Program-made: the position numbers and the translations under genes
IMG/VR virus record: IMGVR_UViG_3300044949_002606
Coordinates: 1 to 57,930 of that record
Reading direction: 5' to 3' (one strand)
DNA from: a virus
DNA: 57,930 nt
Notes under the pieces: generated by a model
Told to the model about the DNA's origin: nothing
The model's database searches: none
The model's input: only the letters and a program-made list of their open reading frames with translations
Part shown: piece by piece, positions 6,232-15,203 of the stretch
How positions within the stretch are numbered: position 1 is the first letter of the stretch
Layout of the letters: each line of letters begins with the position of its first letter

Positions 6232-8189
6232 TGCCGTTGCTTGAAACCAAAGGCGCTGCCTCTGCCCAAGGGTTTGGGCTTACGTCTGCTGCTGCTGCTG
6301 CCAACTACATAGAAGATTGTTTTTCTGTCTGGCTTTACACCGGCACCAGCGCCACCCAGACCATCACCAACGGGATTGATCTGTCTACAAAGGGTGGGTT
6401 GGTGTGGATAAAAGAACGCTCAAATGGAACAGGGGTTGGCCACTATCTATTTGACACCGCCAGAGGGCTTTCGTTCGCACTCGAAACAGAGACCGCCGCC
6501 TCACAGGCGAACAGAACAACCACAGTAAACGCTTTTAATTCCAACGGTTTCTCCATGGGTTCGGGCGGTAACACCAACAATAATGGCACCTTCTACGCCT
6601 CATGGACCTTCCGCAAGCAGCCCAAGTTCTTTGATGTGGTGACGTATACGGGGAATGGCAGCAACCGCACCATTACTCACAACCTCGGCTCGGTGCCGGG
6701 GTGCATCATCGTCAAGCGCACAGACACTAGTGCTGACTGGCAGGTTTACCACCGCAGCAACGCCAACACTGAATACATGGTGCTCAACAGCACAGCAGCA
6801 AAGGCTACTGGCACCACGCGCTGGAACAGCACCACGCCCACCAGCACGGAGTTCAGCCTCGGTACTGATACAACTGTCAACGCCTCAGGCGGCACCTACG
6901 TAGCCTACCTCTTCGCCCACGATGCAGGCGGCTTCGGCGCGTCTGGCACGGACAATGTGATTTCGTGTGGGTCGTTTACGACTGATGGCAGTGGCAACGC
7001 GACCGTGACGTTGGGGTATGAGCCGCAGTTTTTGCTGACAAAATCTACCAACGATACCGATTCTTGGTTGATAAACGATCAGATGCGCGGGTGGCCTGTT
7101 GATAGTAATTCAAGCAATTTGTCGGCTAATACATCAACGGCTGAAGTAGTTGGTGCTGGTATGTGGAGACCAAGGGCAACTGGATTTGTGGCCCGTGGAG
7201 GTGCTTCTGGGCCGTACACCTACATCTACATCGCCATCCGCCGTGGCCCGATGCGGACTCCGACGACGGGGACGAGTGTGTATCAACCTGTGACTCGGGT
7301 TGGCTCGGGAGTTGCTGGCAATCAAGGCGCATCTATCGCCACGGATTCCGCATTTACGGCCCCCCTCAACCTCACGGGTACAACTATGTTCACTGCTAGT
7401 ACGCGTTTAACCAGCGCGTATCTATATACAGCAGACCCGACTATTGAACAGACCGCGACGTCGATCCTTCCGTCAGGCGCGTATGCGCAGCAAACCGGAT
7501 TTTTGGTTGGAACTTCCGGCCCAGTGAATGCTGGTGGCGGCGGGTACAACTACATCGACTACGCACTTCGCCGCGCCCCCGGGTTCTTCGATGTGGTGTG
7601 TTACACGGGGACGGGAGCCAACCGCACAGTGAGTCACAACTTGGGAGTCGTGCCTGAGTTAATGATCGTAAAACGGCGGAATTTGTCGGCAGATTGGCAG
7701 GCCTATAGTAATGCATTATCTAACACCGAATATTTGGTGTTTAACAGCACTGCAGCCAAAGCAACCGGCACGACTCGGTGGAATAGCACTACACCGACAT
7801 CTTCCGTGTTTACGGTTGGGACAGACGCCGCCGTCAACGCATCTGGCGGAAATTACGTCACTTACCTTTTTGCCACTGTTGCAGGCGTAAGCAAAGTGTT
7901 CTCCTACACCGGTAATGGCAGCAGCCAGACAATTAACTGCGGCTTCACTGGAGGTAGCCGGTTCATCATGATCAAGCGCACGGACAGTACAGGCGATTGG
8001 TATGTCTGGGACAGCGCACGCGGCATTGTGGCGGGTAATGATCCGTACTCGCGCTTTAACACCATTGGCGATGAAGTAACGACCAACGACAGCGTGGACA
8101 CCGACAGCACGGGCTTTGTGGTCAATCAAGTAGCCGCTACCAACGTCAACGTCACTTCCGCGACCTATATAGGGCTTGCGATTGCGTAA
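6231..8189 (+). CDS. Large receptor-type tail protein with internal repeats
   Basis: A 652-residue protein containing two long copies of a roughly 95-residue unit and a shorter third one. Copy 1 (about residues 135-230) has VTYTGNGSNRTITHNLG, then VKRTDTSADWQVYH and AAKATGTTRWNSTTPTS. Copy 2 (about 458-553) repeats these with small changes. Copy 3 begins near residue 560 with VFSYTGNGSSQTI. This layout is typical of phage receptor-binding or fibre proteins. Its base composition is visibly more AT-rich than its neighbours, which suggests recent transfer. It is followed by a probable fibre-assembly gene, which supports a fibre role. Confidence 0.8.
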   Translation: MPLLETKGAASAQGFGLTSAAAAANYIEDCFSVWLYTGTSATQTITNGIDLSTKGGLVWIKERSNGTGVGHYLFDTARGLSFALETETAASQANRTTTVNAFNSNGFSMGSGGNTNNNGTFYASWTFRKQPKFFDVVTYTGNGSNRTITHNLGSVPGCIIVKRTDTSADWQVYHRSNANTEYMVLNSTAAKATGTTRWNSTTPTSTEFSLGTDTTVNASGGTYVAYLFAHDAGGFGASGTDNVISCGSFTTDGSGNATVTLGYEPQFLLTKSTNDTDSWLINDQMRGWPVDSNSSNLSANTSTAEVVGAGMWRPRATGFVARGGASGPYTYIYIAIRRGPMRTPTTGTSVYQPVTRVGSGVAGNQGASIATDSAFTAPLNLTGTTMFTASTRLTSAYLYTADPTIEQTATSILPSGAYAQQTGFLVGTSGPVNAGGGGYNYIDYALRRAPGFFDVVCYTGTGANRTVSHNLGVVPELMIVKRRNLSADWQAYSNALSNTEYLVFNSTAAKATGTTRWNSTTPTSSVFTVGTDAAVNASGGNYVTYLFATVAGVSKVFSYTGNGSSQTINCGFTGGSRFIMIKRTDSTGDWYVWDSARGIVAGNDPYSRFNTIGDEVTTNDSVDTDSTGFVVNQVAATNVNVTSATYIGLAIA

Positions 8190-8198
8190 GGAATCATC

Positions 8199-8645
8199 AT
8201 GCAAATCAGACTTCGCGCCACAGGCGCAGTGATGCTGGAGGGCGAGTTCCGCGCTTACCAGCAGGCCAACGGTGGCCCGACTTGGGACCGCACCACGGAC
8301 GAGGTGCTGCAGGCGCTGGGCGCTGACCCAGTATTTGAAGGCCCGCAGGCCCAGCCTACGCGCTACCAGACGGCTTTCCGTGATGGCGTGGAGCAGATTG
8401 ATGGCAAGTGGTACACCAAGTACAGCGTGGCTGACATGGACGCCGAAGCGATTGCAGCCAAGGACGCCGAGCAGGCCAAGTCTGTGCGTGAAACCCGCAA
8501 CCAGAAACTCAAGGACTCCGACTGGACGCAAGTGGCCGACGCCCCGGTGGACAAAGCCGCATGGGCAACGTACCGACAGGAACTGCGGGACATCACTGCA
8601 CAGGCCGGGTTCCCGTGGAATGTGACTTGGCCTGATGCGCCGTAA
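8199..8645 (+). CDS. Probable tail fibre assembly protein
   Basis: A 148-residue protein whose C-terminal half has RETRNQKLKDSDWTQVADAP followed by WATYRQELRDITAQAGFP. This is the signature arrangement of tail-fibre-assembly chaperones, with RNxLLxxSDWT, PW and RQxLRDI in related families. The N-terminal half (MQIRLRATG) matches the start of similar small phage proteins. It lies directly after the large fibre-like gene, the usual partner, with an AAGGA site before ATG 8199. A chaperone role is well supported by family and context. Confidence 0.8.
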   Translation: MQIRLRATGAVMLEGEFRAYQQANGGPTWDRTTDEVLQALGADPVFEGPQAQPTRYQTAFRDGVEQIDGKWYTKYSVADMDAEAIAAKDAEQAKSVRETRNQKLKDSDWTQVADAPVDKAAWATYRQELRDITAQAGFPWNVTWPDAP

Positions 8646-8655
8646 GGAGTGAGTG

Positions 8656-9153
8656 ATGCTTGACATCCTCGGCGGGGGCCTTCTCGGTTCCATCTTTGGC
8701 GGGTTGTTCCGGCTTGCACCAGAAGTCCTGAAGTTCTTGGACCGCAAGAACGAGCGCCTGCACGAACTCAAGATGTTTGAGCAGCAGTGCCAACTGGAGA
8801 GCATGCGCGGGGCGCAGAAGTTGCAGGAGATCGGCGCTCAGCATGGGATGGCCGTGGATGTTGGCGTGCTGGATGCGTTCAAGTCCGCGCTGGATCAGCA
8901 GACCGAGATGGTCAAAGTTGCAGGCGGCTGGGTGGCGTCCCTCAGCGCTTCAGTCCGTCCAGTCGTGACCTACTGGATCTTGTTCATCTGGTCGTTCGTT
9001 CACATCTGGTTTGCGTGGAACGCATGGCTGCAAGGCATGCCGCCAGTGGAAGTGTTCAAGACTGCTATGTCGCCTGACTTCGCGGCGCTGGTGGCAGGCA
9101 CCATAAATTTCTGGTTCCTTGATCGCACCTTGAAGGCACGGGGGCTTGCGTGA
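8656..9153 (+). CDS. Holin of the 3TM type
   Basis: A 165-residue membrane protein. The N terminus is a Gly/Leu-rich helix (ILGGGLLGSIFGGLFRLAP), then comes a long charged helix with many Gln and Glu residues. Two more membrane segments lie near residues 98-118 (VVTYWILFIWSFVHIWFAW) and 138-156 (FAALVAGTINFWFLD). This fits the three-helix holin family first described in gene-transfer agents. ATG 8656 is preceded by AAGGAG; an in-frame GTG at 8653 is less likely. Its stop overlaps the endolysin start, as expected for a lysis cassette. Confidence 0.82.
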   Translation: MLDILGGGLLGSIFGGLFRLAPEVLKFLDRKNERLHELKMFEQQCQLESMRGAQKLQEIGAQHGMAVDVGVLDAFKSALDQQTEMVKVAGGWVASLSASVRPVVTYWILFIWSFVHIWFAWNAWLQGMPPVEVFKTAMSPDFAALVAGTINFWFLDRTLKARGLA

Positions 9154-9635
9154 ACCTCGACGTAGCGGTGGCGCTGTGCAAACAGTTTGAGGGCCTGCAC
9201 CGGCTCGGCAAGGACGGCCTGATCTACCCCTACATCTGCCCCGCAGGCTACCCTACCATTGGCTGGGGAACCGTTTACAAGCCTGACGGCTCCAAGGTTA
9301 CGATGGAGCACCCGCCCATCACGCGGGAGGTGGCCGACGCTTGGCTCATGGACGAATTGCGCCGGGTTTGTGCTTCGGCTGTGATCAGGCAGTGTCCTGA
9401 GCTTTTTGCCTGGAGCGTGACCAACGGGAACTGGCGGGCCTTCTGTGCTATCGCAGACTTCACCTACAACCTCGGTTCCGGTAGACTACAGACCTCCACC
9501 CTGCGGCGCAAACTCCGTGCGCTTGACTGGGAAGGTGCCAAGGAGCAGTTGGCCCTGTGGGTGCGCGGTGGCGGGCGTGTACTGCCCGGTCTGGTCAAGC
9601 GTAGAGCCGCAGAGTGCGACCTGTTGCCTTTGTGA
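9150..9635 (+). CDS. Endolysin, GH24 lysozyme family
   Basis: A 161-residue muramidase that cleaves peptidoglycan. The catalytic Glu is in CKQFEGL (E14), and the family motif is at YICPAGYPTIGWGT, where C30 takes the place of the more common Asp and T36 completes an E-C-T triad. The stretch between E14 and C30 is longer than the usual eight residues. FTYNLGSGRLQTSTLRRKL and GLVKRRAAECDLL are further lysozyme hallmarks. It begins with GTG 9150, overlapping the holin stop by four bases. No signal peptide is seen, so the holin releases it. Confidence 0.9.
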   Translation: MNLDVAVALCKQFEGLHRLGKDGLIYPYICPAGYPTIGWGTVYKPDGSKVTMEHPPITREVADAWLMDELRRVCASAVIRQCPELFAWSVTNGNWRAFCAIADFTYNLGSGRLQTSTLRRKLRALDWEGAKEQLALWVRGGGRVLPGLVKRRAAECDLLPL

Positions 9636-9652
9636 AGTGTATGCGCTATAAT
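9624..9652 (+). promoter_or_regulatory. Sigma70-like late promoter P2
   Basis: TTGCCT at 9624-9629 and TATAAT at 9647-9652 have a 17 bp spacer. The -35 lies inside the last codons of the endolysin. TTCACGCC follows the -10, as in P1 and P3. The leader contains GCGCGCTGCACCAGC, nearly the same as in P1. It drives the second adaptor module from 9715. Confidence 0.85.
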
Positions 9653-9714
9653 TCACGCCAAGGTAGAAGCGCGCTGCACCAGCGGCTGCTGAAGAACATT
9701 CGGGAGCCCGGCGC

Positions 9715-10347
9715 ATGAGCTACACCATGACCTACGACAGCTTGCTGGTCGACGTGCGTCGCTACCTGGAGCGTGGGTTCACCGCAGAAAGCGATCAGCT
9801 CGTCTACGAGCAACTGCCCCGGCTCATCACGCTGGGCGAGCGACGCTGCGCCCGCGAACTCAAGGTTCAAGGCTTCATTCGCGCGGTGCAAACCCCGCTT
9901 CAAGCCGACGTGGCCGTCTACCTGAAGCCCGACCGCTGGCGCGACACCGTCAGCATGGCCGTGGACGGGAGGCCCATCCAGGCCCGCTCGTACGAGTACT
10001 GCCGCGGCTACTGGCCCGACGAAGCCGAAACGGGCACGCCCGAGTTCTACGCGGACTACGACTACCAGCATTGGTTGCTCACGCCCACGCCGGCCACGGC
10101 GCAGACGCTGGAGGTCTTGTACTACGAGCAGCCCGCGCTGCTCGGCGACGACTCGCAAAGCAACTGGCTCACCGAGTACGCGCCGGACGTATTGCTGTAC
10201 GCGGTGTTGCTGGAGGCGTCGCCCTTCCTGAAAAACGACCAGCGCATTGCCACGTGGCAGGCGATGTATGACCGCGCCGCGCAGGCGCTCAGCGGCGAGG
10301 ACCTCAAGCGCATACTGGACCGCGCCGCCCAGCGGAGTGAAGCCTGA
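9715..10347 (+). CDS. Second head-tail adaptor-like protein (tail tubular A/gp6-like)
   Basis: A 210-residue mainly helical protein: TYDSLLVDVRRYLERGF, EQLPRLITLGERRCARELK, PDRWRDTVSM and, near the end, EYAPDVLLYAVLLEASPFLKN with WQAMYDRAAQAL. This order of motifs is typical of phage adaptor proteins that extend the portal ring (gp6 or tail tubular A type). It follows promoter P2 and precedes a fibre-like gene, repeating the order seen at 2422-5033. The ATG at 9715 has GGGAG upstream. The family call is from remembered patterns. Confidence 0.7.
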   Translation: MSYTMTYDSLLVDVRRYLERGFTAESDQLVYEQLPRLITLGERRCARELKVQGFIRAVQTPLQADVAVYLKPDRWRDTVSMAVDGRPIQARSYEYCRGYWPDEAETGTPEFYADYDYQHWLLTPTPATAQTLEVLYYEQPALLGDDSQSNWLTEYAPDVLLYAVLLEASPFLKNDQRIATWQAMYDRAAQALSGEDLKRILDRAAQRSEA

Positions 10348-10349
10348 CC

Positions 10350-11549
10350 ATGCCTACTTACACCGACGTCTTCGGCGGCGCCAACATCTACCCGAGCGAA
10401 ATCACGTACAGCGCCGTGGCGTTGAGCGCGGACGTTGCGCTCAGCTGGCCGGAGGAAACCTCCACCAACACCAACCTCGCCACCCGCATCATGGACGTGA
10501 CGCCGTCCGCCGCGGGGTTCAGCGTCTATCTGCCCGAGGCGAACAAGACCGCCACCGGCAACACGATCTTGTTCAACAACCGGGGCGGCTCCAGCTTCAC
10601 GGTGCGTAACTCCACCGGCACGCAGGTGGTGGTGGTCGACTCCGGCGAGCTGTGGCAGGTGTACTTGGCCTCCAACACCACGGCCGCGGGCACTTGGCGC
10701 GCGCTGGAGTACGGCGTGGGCACGTCCACGGTGGACGCGTCCTCGCTGGCCGGCACTGGTATTGTGGCGGTGGGCACGCTGCTGTCGCAGTCGGTGCCCG
10801 TCACCACGCTCAGCGCCAGCTACTCGGCCGGCGTGAACGACCGTGCCAAGATGTTCCTTTGGACGGGTGCCGGGGGCACGTTCACGCTGCCTGCACCGGC
10901 CGACGTAGGCGGCAACTGGTTCTGTTACTTGCGCAATGGGGGTTCTGGCGCGGTCAGCGCGGACCCTTCGGGCGTCGCCACCATCAACGGCCTCAGCGCG
11001 CTGAGCTTTCAGCCCGGCGACTCGGCGGCGCTCATCACGGATGGCACCAGCTACTACACGATCGGCTTCGGCCAGCAAGCGATCTTCGCCTTCGACTACA
11101 CCTCGGTCAGCGTGGCGGGCACCGGCAACTACACGCTGGCCGGCGCCGAACTGAACCGCATCGCTTACTCATTCACCGGGGTGCTGACCGGCAATCGCAA
11201 CGTGATTGTGCCCGCCACTGTGCAGCAATACTGGGTCGGCAACGACACCACCGGCGCCTACACGCTAGAGGTGAAGACCTCGGCCGGCACAGGCGTCACG
11301 GTGACTCAAGGCTCGCGAACCATTTTGTTCTGCGACGGAACCAATGTGTTGAGTGCCAGCACGCAGGGCGTGTCATTGCCGCTCACAGTGGCGCAAGGCG
11401 GCACCGGCGCCACCACCGCCAGCAACGCCCGCATCAACCTCGGCGGCACGTCCACCGGGATCGCGGTGTTCACCGCGGCGGACCAGGCCGCGGCCTATGC
11501 GGCTCTAGGCGTCGCGCCCGCAGGCGTGGTCATGGGCGGAGCATTCTGA
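10350..11549 (+). CDS. Structural protein with fibre-like C terminus
   Basis: A 399-residue protein rich in Gly, Thr, Ser and Ala with repeated short beta domains: SAGFSVYLPEANKTATGNTI, GGTFTLPAP with GGNWFCYLRNGG, and RNVIVPATVQQYWVGNDTTG. These resemble domains that recur in phage surface proteins. The end carries LTVAQGGTGATTASNAR, a classic tail fibre shaft motif, and finishes MGGAF. It starts two bases after the adaptor stop and precedes the gp10-like gene. A role in the tail knob or fibre is inferred. Confidence 0.75.
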   Translation: MPTYTDVFGGANIYPSEITYSAVALSADVALSWPEETSTNTNLATRIMDVTPSAAGFSVYLPEANKTATGNTILFNNRGGSSFTVRNSTGTQVVVVDSGELWQVYLASNTTAAGTWRALEYGVGTSTVDASSLAGTGIVAVGTLLSQSVPVTTLSASYSAGVNDRAKMFLWTGAGGTFTLPAPADVGGNWFCYLRNGGSGAVSADPSGVATINGLSALSFQPGDSAALITDGTSYYTIGFGQQAIFAFDYTSVSVAGTGNYTLAGAELNRIAYSFTGVLTGNRNVIVPATVQQYWVGNDTTGAYTLEVKTSAGTGVTVTQGSRTILFCDGTNVLSASTQGVSLPLTVAQGGTGATTASNARINLGGTSTGIAVFTAADQAAAYAALGVAPAGVVMGGAF

Positions 11550-11553
11550 GGCC

Positions 11554-13086
11554 ATGCCCGGCGACAACAAAACCATCGTGCTCCGGTCCACCCCGGGCAT
11601 CAAGCGCGACGGCACCAAGTACGAAGGCGACTTCTACGTCGACGGCCGCTGGGTGCGGTTTCAGCGCGGGCTGCCGCGCAAGATCGGCGGCTACCGCTCG
11701 ATCAGCAAGTACCTCACCGAGATCAGCCGCGGGTTCACCACGTTCACGCAGCAGCTGTTGCAGTACTGTCACTCGGGCAGCGCCGCGCGGCTTGAGCGGT
11801 TCACCATCGACGCCAGCAAGAACAGCTCCATCATCAGCAACCGCACCCCCGCCGCGTTGACCGCCTCGGCCCAAAACCGCTGGATGTTTCAGTACATGTT
11901 CGACAGCTCGTCGACGCAAAACTCGCTCATCGCTCACGTGGCGCCGAACGGAGCTTGTTTGTGCAATGACGTGGGTGGGCAGATCTTCATCGGTGACCTG
12001 CTGGGCACCAGCGCGTTGACGCAGATCACGCTGCCCGCGGGGGCCAACGCCACCGGGGGCATCGTGGTGCTGCACCCGTACTTGTTCTACTACGGCACGG
12101 CCGGCGTCCTCGGGCATTCGGTGGCCGGCGAGCCGACCGACCTGACCGGCGCGGGCAGCGGCATCGCCCGCCCCTGGGGCCAGAAAATTGTGAAAGGCAT
12201 GCCGCTGCGCGCCGGGGCGGGCTCGGCGCCTGCGGGTTTGTTTTGGGCGTTTGACGCTGTGATTCGGGCGACGTTTTCGGGCGGCGCCACCGTGTTCCAG
12301 TACGATGTGATTGCCACCGACACCTCGATTTTGTCTTCAGACTGTGTGGTGGACTACGACGGCGTGTTCTACTGGGCCGGGGTGGACCGGTTTTTGATGT
12401 TCAACGGCGTGGTGCGGGATGTGCCCAACTCGCTGAACCTGAACTACTTCTACGACGGGTTGAACCCCAACCAGCACAGCAAGGTGTTCGCCTTCAAGGT
12501 GCCGCGGTACAGCGAGATCTGGTGGTGCTACCCGCGCGACGACGCCACCGAGTGCACCCACGCCGTCATCTACAACGTGCGCGAGAACACCTGGTACGAC
12601 ACCGAGCTGCCCGCCTCGCTGCGGTCGGCGGGGGCGTTCAACAACGCCTTCGCCGCGCCGCTGCTCACCGACGCGGTGCCCACCGCCAACGGCTACCGCG
12701 TTTGGATCCACGAGCAAGGCGCCGACCAGATCGACGGCCAGAGCATCGAGCCGATTCAGTCGTACTTTGAGACCGCCGACCTGTCCACGCTGCCCGCGGG
12801 CGACCCTTCGGCGTTGCGCATCGCGGCGATCGAGCCCGACTTTGTGCAGTCGGGACCTATGAGCGTGCAAATTACCGGCCGCGCCAACGCCCGCGCTCCG
12901 GAGGTGACGAGCACCTCGGTGACGTTCCCGGCCTCGGCCACGCAACCCTACGAGCAAATCGTCACGCTCAAGGAGCAACGCCGCGAGCTGCGTGTGCGCT
13001 TCGAGAGCAATGCCGTGGGCGGCGACTACCAAGCCGGCCAGATCATCGGGCACGTTGCCCCGGGCGACGGCACCATGCTGGGCTGA
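11554..13086 (+). CDS. Tail accessory/DNA stabilisation protein, P22 gp10-like
   Basis: A 510-residue protein. The start RSTPGIKRDGTKYEGDFY with GRWVRFQRGLPRKIGGYR is characteristic of the phage stabilisation family (P22 gp10), which plugs the portal and carries the rest of the tail. The middle reads as a beta-propeller-like series of Trp/Tyr-rich blades (RWMFQYMFDSSS, GVFYWAGVDRFLMFNGV, SEIWWCYPRDD, AVIYNVRENTWYDTELP). The C-terminal beta domain ends DYQAGQIIGHVAPGDG. It is adjacent to the adaptor module, matching the order in podoviruses. Confidence 0.8.
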   Translation: MPGDNKTIVLRSTPGIKRDGTKYEGDFYVDGRWVRFQRGLPRKIGGYRSISKYLTEISRGFTTFTQQLLQYCHSGSAARLERFTIDASKNSSIISNRTPAALTASAQNRWMFQYMFDSSSTQNSLIAHVAPNGACLCNDVGGQIFIGDLLGTSALTQITLPAGANATGGIVVLHPYLFYYGTAGVLGHSVAGEPTDLTGAGSGIARPWGQKIVKGMPLRAGAGSAPAGLFWAFDAVIRATFSGGATVFQYDVIATDTSILSSDCVVDYDGVFYWAGVDRFLMFNGVVRDVPNSLNLNYFYDGLNPNQHSKVFAFKVPRYSEIWWCYPRDDATECTHAVIYNVRENTWYDTELPASLRSAGAFNNAFAAPLLTDAVPTANGYRVWIHEQGADQIDGQSIEPIQSYFETADLSTLPAGDPSALRIAAIEPDFVQSGPMSVQITGRANARAPEVTSTSVTFPASATQPYEQIVTLKEQRRELRVRFESNAVGGDYQAGQIIGHVAPGDGTMLG

Positions 13087-13091
13087 ACGCG

Positions 13092-13322
13092 ATGTCCAAC
13101 ATCACCCGCCCCACCGGCTTGGCGCTTCGCGACTGGGCCGATCAGATCGTGCTCGACCTGGACAACTACGGCGCGTTCGGCAAGTTGATGAACGACGCCG
13201 ACTGGCAGGACTGGGCCGTCCAGTTCACCAACAACACCACGCTGGGGCGCAACCTGCCCAACCCGTATGCGTTTTCCGACTGGCGCGACTGGGCCGAGCG
13301 GATGGCGCAGCTGCTTTCCTGA
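13092..13322 (+). CDS. Small Trp/Asp-rich phage protein
   Basis: A 76-residue protein starting at ATG 13092, five bases after the gp10-like stop. It contains two related pieces, LALRDWADQIVLDLDNYG near the start and FSDWRDWAERMAQLL at the end. An internal duplication of a WRDWA-type helix is therefore possible. A further LMNDADWQDWAVQF lies between them. Small proteins of this type occur between tail genes in related phages. No function is recognised. Confidence 0.65.
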   Translation: MSNITRPTGLALRDWADQIVLDLDNYGAFGKLMNDADWQDWAVQFTNNTTLGRNLPNPYAFSDWRDWAERMAQLLS

Positions 13323-13336
13323 ACAGGCCGCACATC

Positions 13337-15199
13337 ATGGACATTCGCCAACTCACCGCGGCGCTGAGCCGGTCTCCCGAGTTTCAGCCGGCGCTGCGCG
13401 CCGCGGCTGACGAGCTGGGCGACGCCTCGCCGGAGCAAGTCGCCGAGCTCATCAAGCTCATTGAGTTCGCCCTGGAACGCCCTCAGCAGTACGCCGAGAT
13501 TCGCGCCGCGGCCATCCGCGACGACATGTTGGAAGAAGGCGACCTGCCCGAGCAGTTCGACGCGCAAGCGCTGTTGGCCGTCTTGGTGGTGCTCTATCGC
13601 TTGAGCGAGGGGGTTGACGGCGCCGAAGTGGCGATGCGCCGCGGCGGGCTGACGCGCGTGCGCACGCTTGCTTCTCGCGGCCGGTTGGGCGACACGATGC
13701 TCGCGCACATCTCGCCGGAAGAGGCCGCGCTGCTCAGGGCGCGCGGCGGCGCCGGCACGCTCAACCCCGACACCGGGTTGCCGCAGTACTTCAGCCTGAA
13801 GAAGCTCATCGGCGCCATACTTCCCATTGCGCTGAACTTCATCGCCCCGGGCATCGGCACCGCGATCGGCGCCGCGCTGGGTGCGAGCGGCACGGCAGCG
13901 GCCATGGTCGGCCAGGCCGTCATCGGCGGCGTAAGCGCCGGCATAGGCGGCGGCAACGTGCTGCAGGGCGCGGTGCTTGGCGGCCTGGGCGGCGGATTGG
14001 GTTCCACGGTGGGCGGCGCCGCCAGCGAGGCGCTAGGTTTGGGGCTCGGCCAGACAGGGCAGCAGCTGCTCGGCGGCGCGCTGGTGGGCGGGGCAACCGG
14101 GGCGCTCACCGGGCAAGGCTTCGGCCGTGGGGCGCTAATGGGTGCCGCGGGGGCAGGGCTGGGCGCGGCGACGCAGGGCGTGGGGTCGGGTGCGCTGGGG
14201 GCCGGCATTGGCGCCGGGGGCCAAATGGCGGGCAACATGCTCACCGCGGGCTACAAGCCCAAGGAGGCGCTGGCCGGCGGTGCGCTGGCCGGGCTCGCCG
14301 CGGGGCTGACGAGCGGGTCGGCTGGCCCGGGCATGCGCGCGCCGAAGCCGTCCGACCTGGCTTTGGAAGGGCTGCGCGCCCCGGCGGATTACGGCCTGTC
14401 CAGCCCCGTCGGCGCCGAGGTGTCCGACTTGGCGAGCCGGTACGGTGCCGAGCCGGCAGGCCCAGGCGTCAGGCTGCCCGGCGCGCAACAGGCCGTGGGC
14501 GAGGGCATGGTTGCTGGGCCGGGCGCCAAGCTGCCCGGCACGGTCGGCGACAGCATTGGCCGCGCCCCACCGGCCGGCATGTCTCCGCTCAAGACGCTGG
14601 GCACCTTGTCGATGCTCAGCAGCCTCGCCGGCACGCGGCCCCCGGAGGTGAACCAGGCGATTCAGACGCTCAACCCGCGGCAGCAGGAGTACTTCAACCG
14701 TCCGAGCATTCAGTGGGACTGGGGCAAGATGCAAACCGACGCCAATATGCGCAACATGTCGCTGGCGCAGTTCATGGCCGCGTACTGGCCGCAACTCACT
14801 TCCGGCGCGTACAACACAACGCCGGCACCGGCAGCGGCTCCTGCTCCCGCCGCGGCAGCGCCCGTTGCGCCCGCGCAGCCGCCGCTCGATCAGGGCGGCG
14901 GGTATGCCCGCGGCGGGTACGCCTACGGCATGGCCGGGGGCGGGTTGAGCGCCATGGCGCGGTTGATGCGCGGGGGCGGCACCGGCCGCGACGACACCAT
15001 TCCGGCCCGGCTGTCTGACGGCGAGTACGTGATGGACGCCGAGACGGTGGCCATGCTGGGTGACGGCTCCACCAAGGCCGGCGCGCAGAAATTAGACCGG
15101 ATGCGCGAAGAACTGCGCCGCCACAAAGGCCGCGCGCTGTCGCGCGGCAAGTTCAGCCCCAATGCGCGCTCGCCGTTGGCCTACCTGAAGGGAGCTTGA
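13337..15199 (+). CDS. Large Gly/Ala-rich internal virion protein with ARGG motif
   Basis: A 620-residue protein. Residues 1-130 are helical and charged. Residues about 155-330 are a long Gly/Ala-rich stretch (IGAILPIALNFIAPG, GGLGGGLGSTVGG) that could insert into or line a membrane, as seen in ejection proteins. About 500-540 is Pro/Ala-rich. The C-terminal part reads YARGGYAYGMAGGG then DTIPARLSDGEYVMDAETV, a conserved tail found in many environmental phage proteins. ATG 13337 opens the real protein; the upstream open frame covers other genes. It is the first of four large proteins likely ejected with the DNA; this is inferred from size, composition and position. Confidence 0.7.
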   Translation: MDIRQLTAALSRSPEFQPALRAAADELGDASPEQVAELIKLIEFALERPQQYAEIRAAAIRDDMLEEGDLPEQFDAQALLAVLVVLYRLSEGVDGAEVAMRRGGLTRVRTLASRGRLGDTMLAHISPEEAALLRARGGAGTLNPDTGLPQYFSLKKLIGAILPIALNFIAPGIGTAIGAALGASGTAAAMVGQAVIGGVSAGIGGGNVLQGAVLGGLGGGLGSTVGGAASEALGLGLGQTGQQLLGGALVGGATGALTGQGFGRGALMGAAGAGLGAATQGVGSGALGAGIGAGGQMAGNMLTAGYKPKEALAGGALAGLAAGLTSGSAGPGMRAPKPSDLALEGLRAPADYGLSSPVGAEVSDLASRYGAEPAGPGVRLPGAQQAVGEGMVAGPGAKLPGTVGDSIGRAPPAGMSPLKTLGTLSMLSSLAGTRPPEVNQAIQTLNPRQQEYFNRPSIQWDWGKMQTDANMRNMSLAQFMAAYWPQLTSGAYNTTPAPAAAPAPAAAAPVAPAQPPLDQGGGYARGGYAYGMAGGGLSAMARLMRGGGTGRDDTIPARLSDGEYVMDAETVAMLGDGSTKAGAQKLDRMREELRRHKGRALSRGKFSPNARSPLAYLKGA

Positions 15200-15203
15200 G
15201 ATC

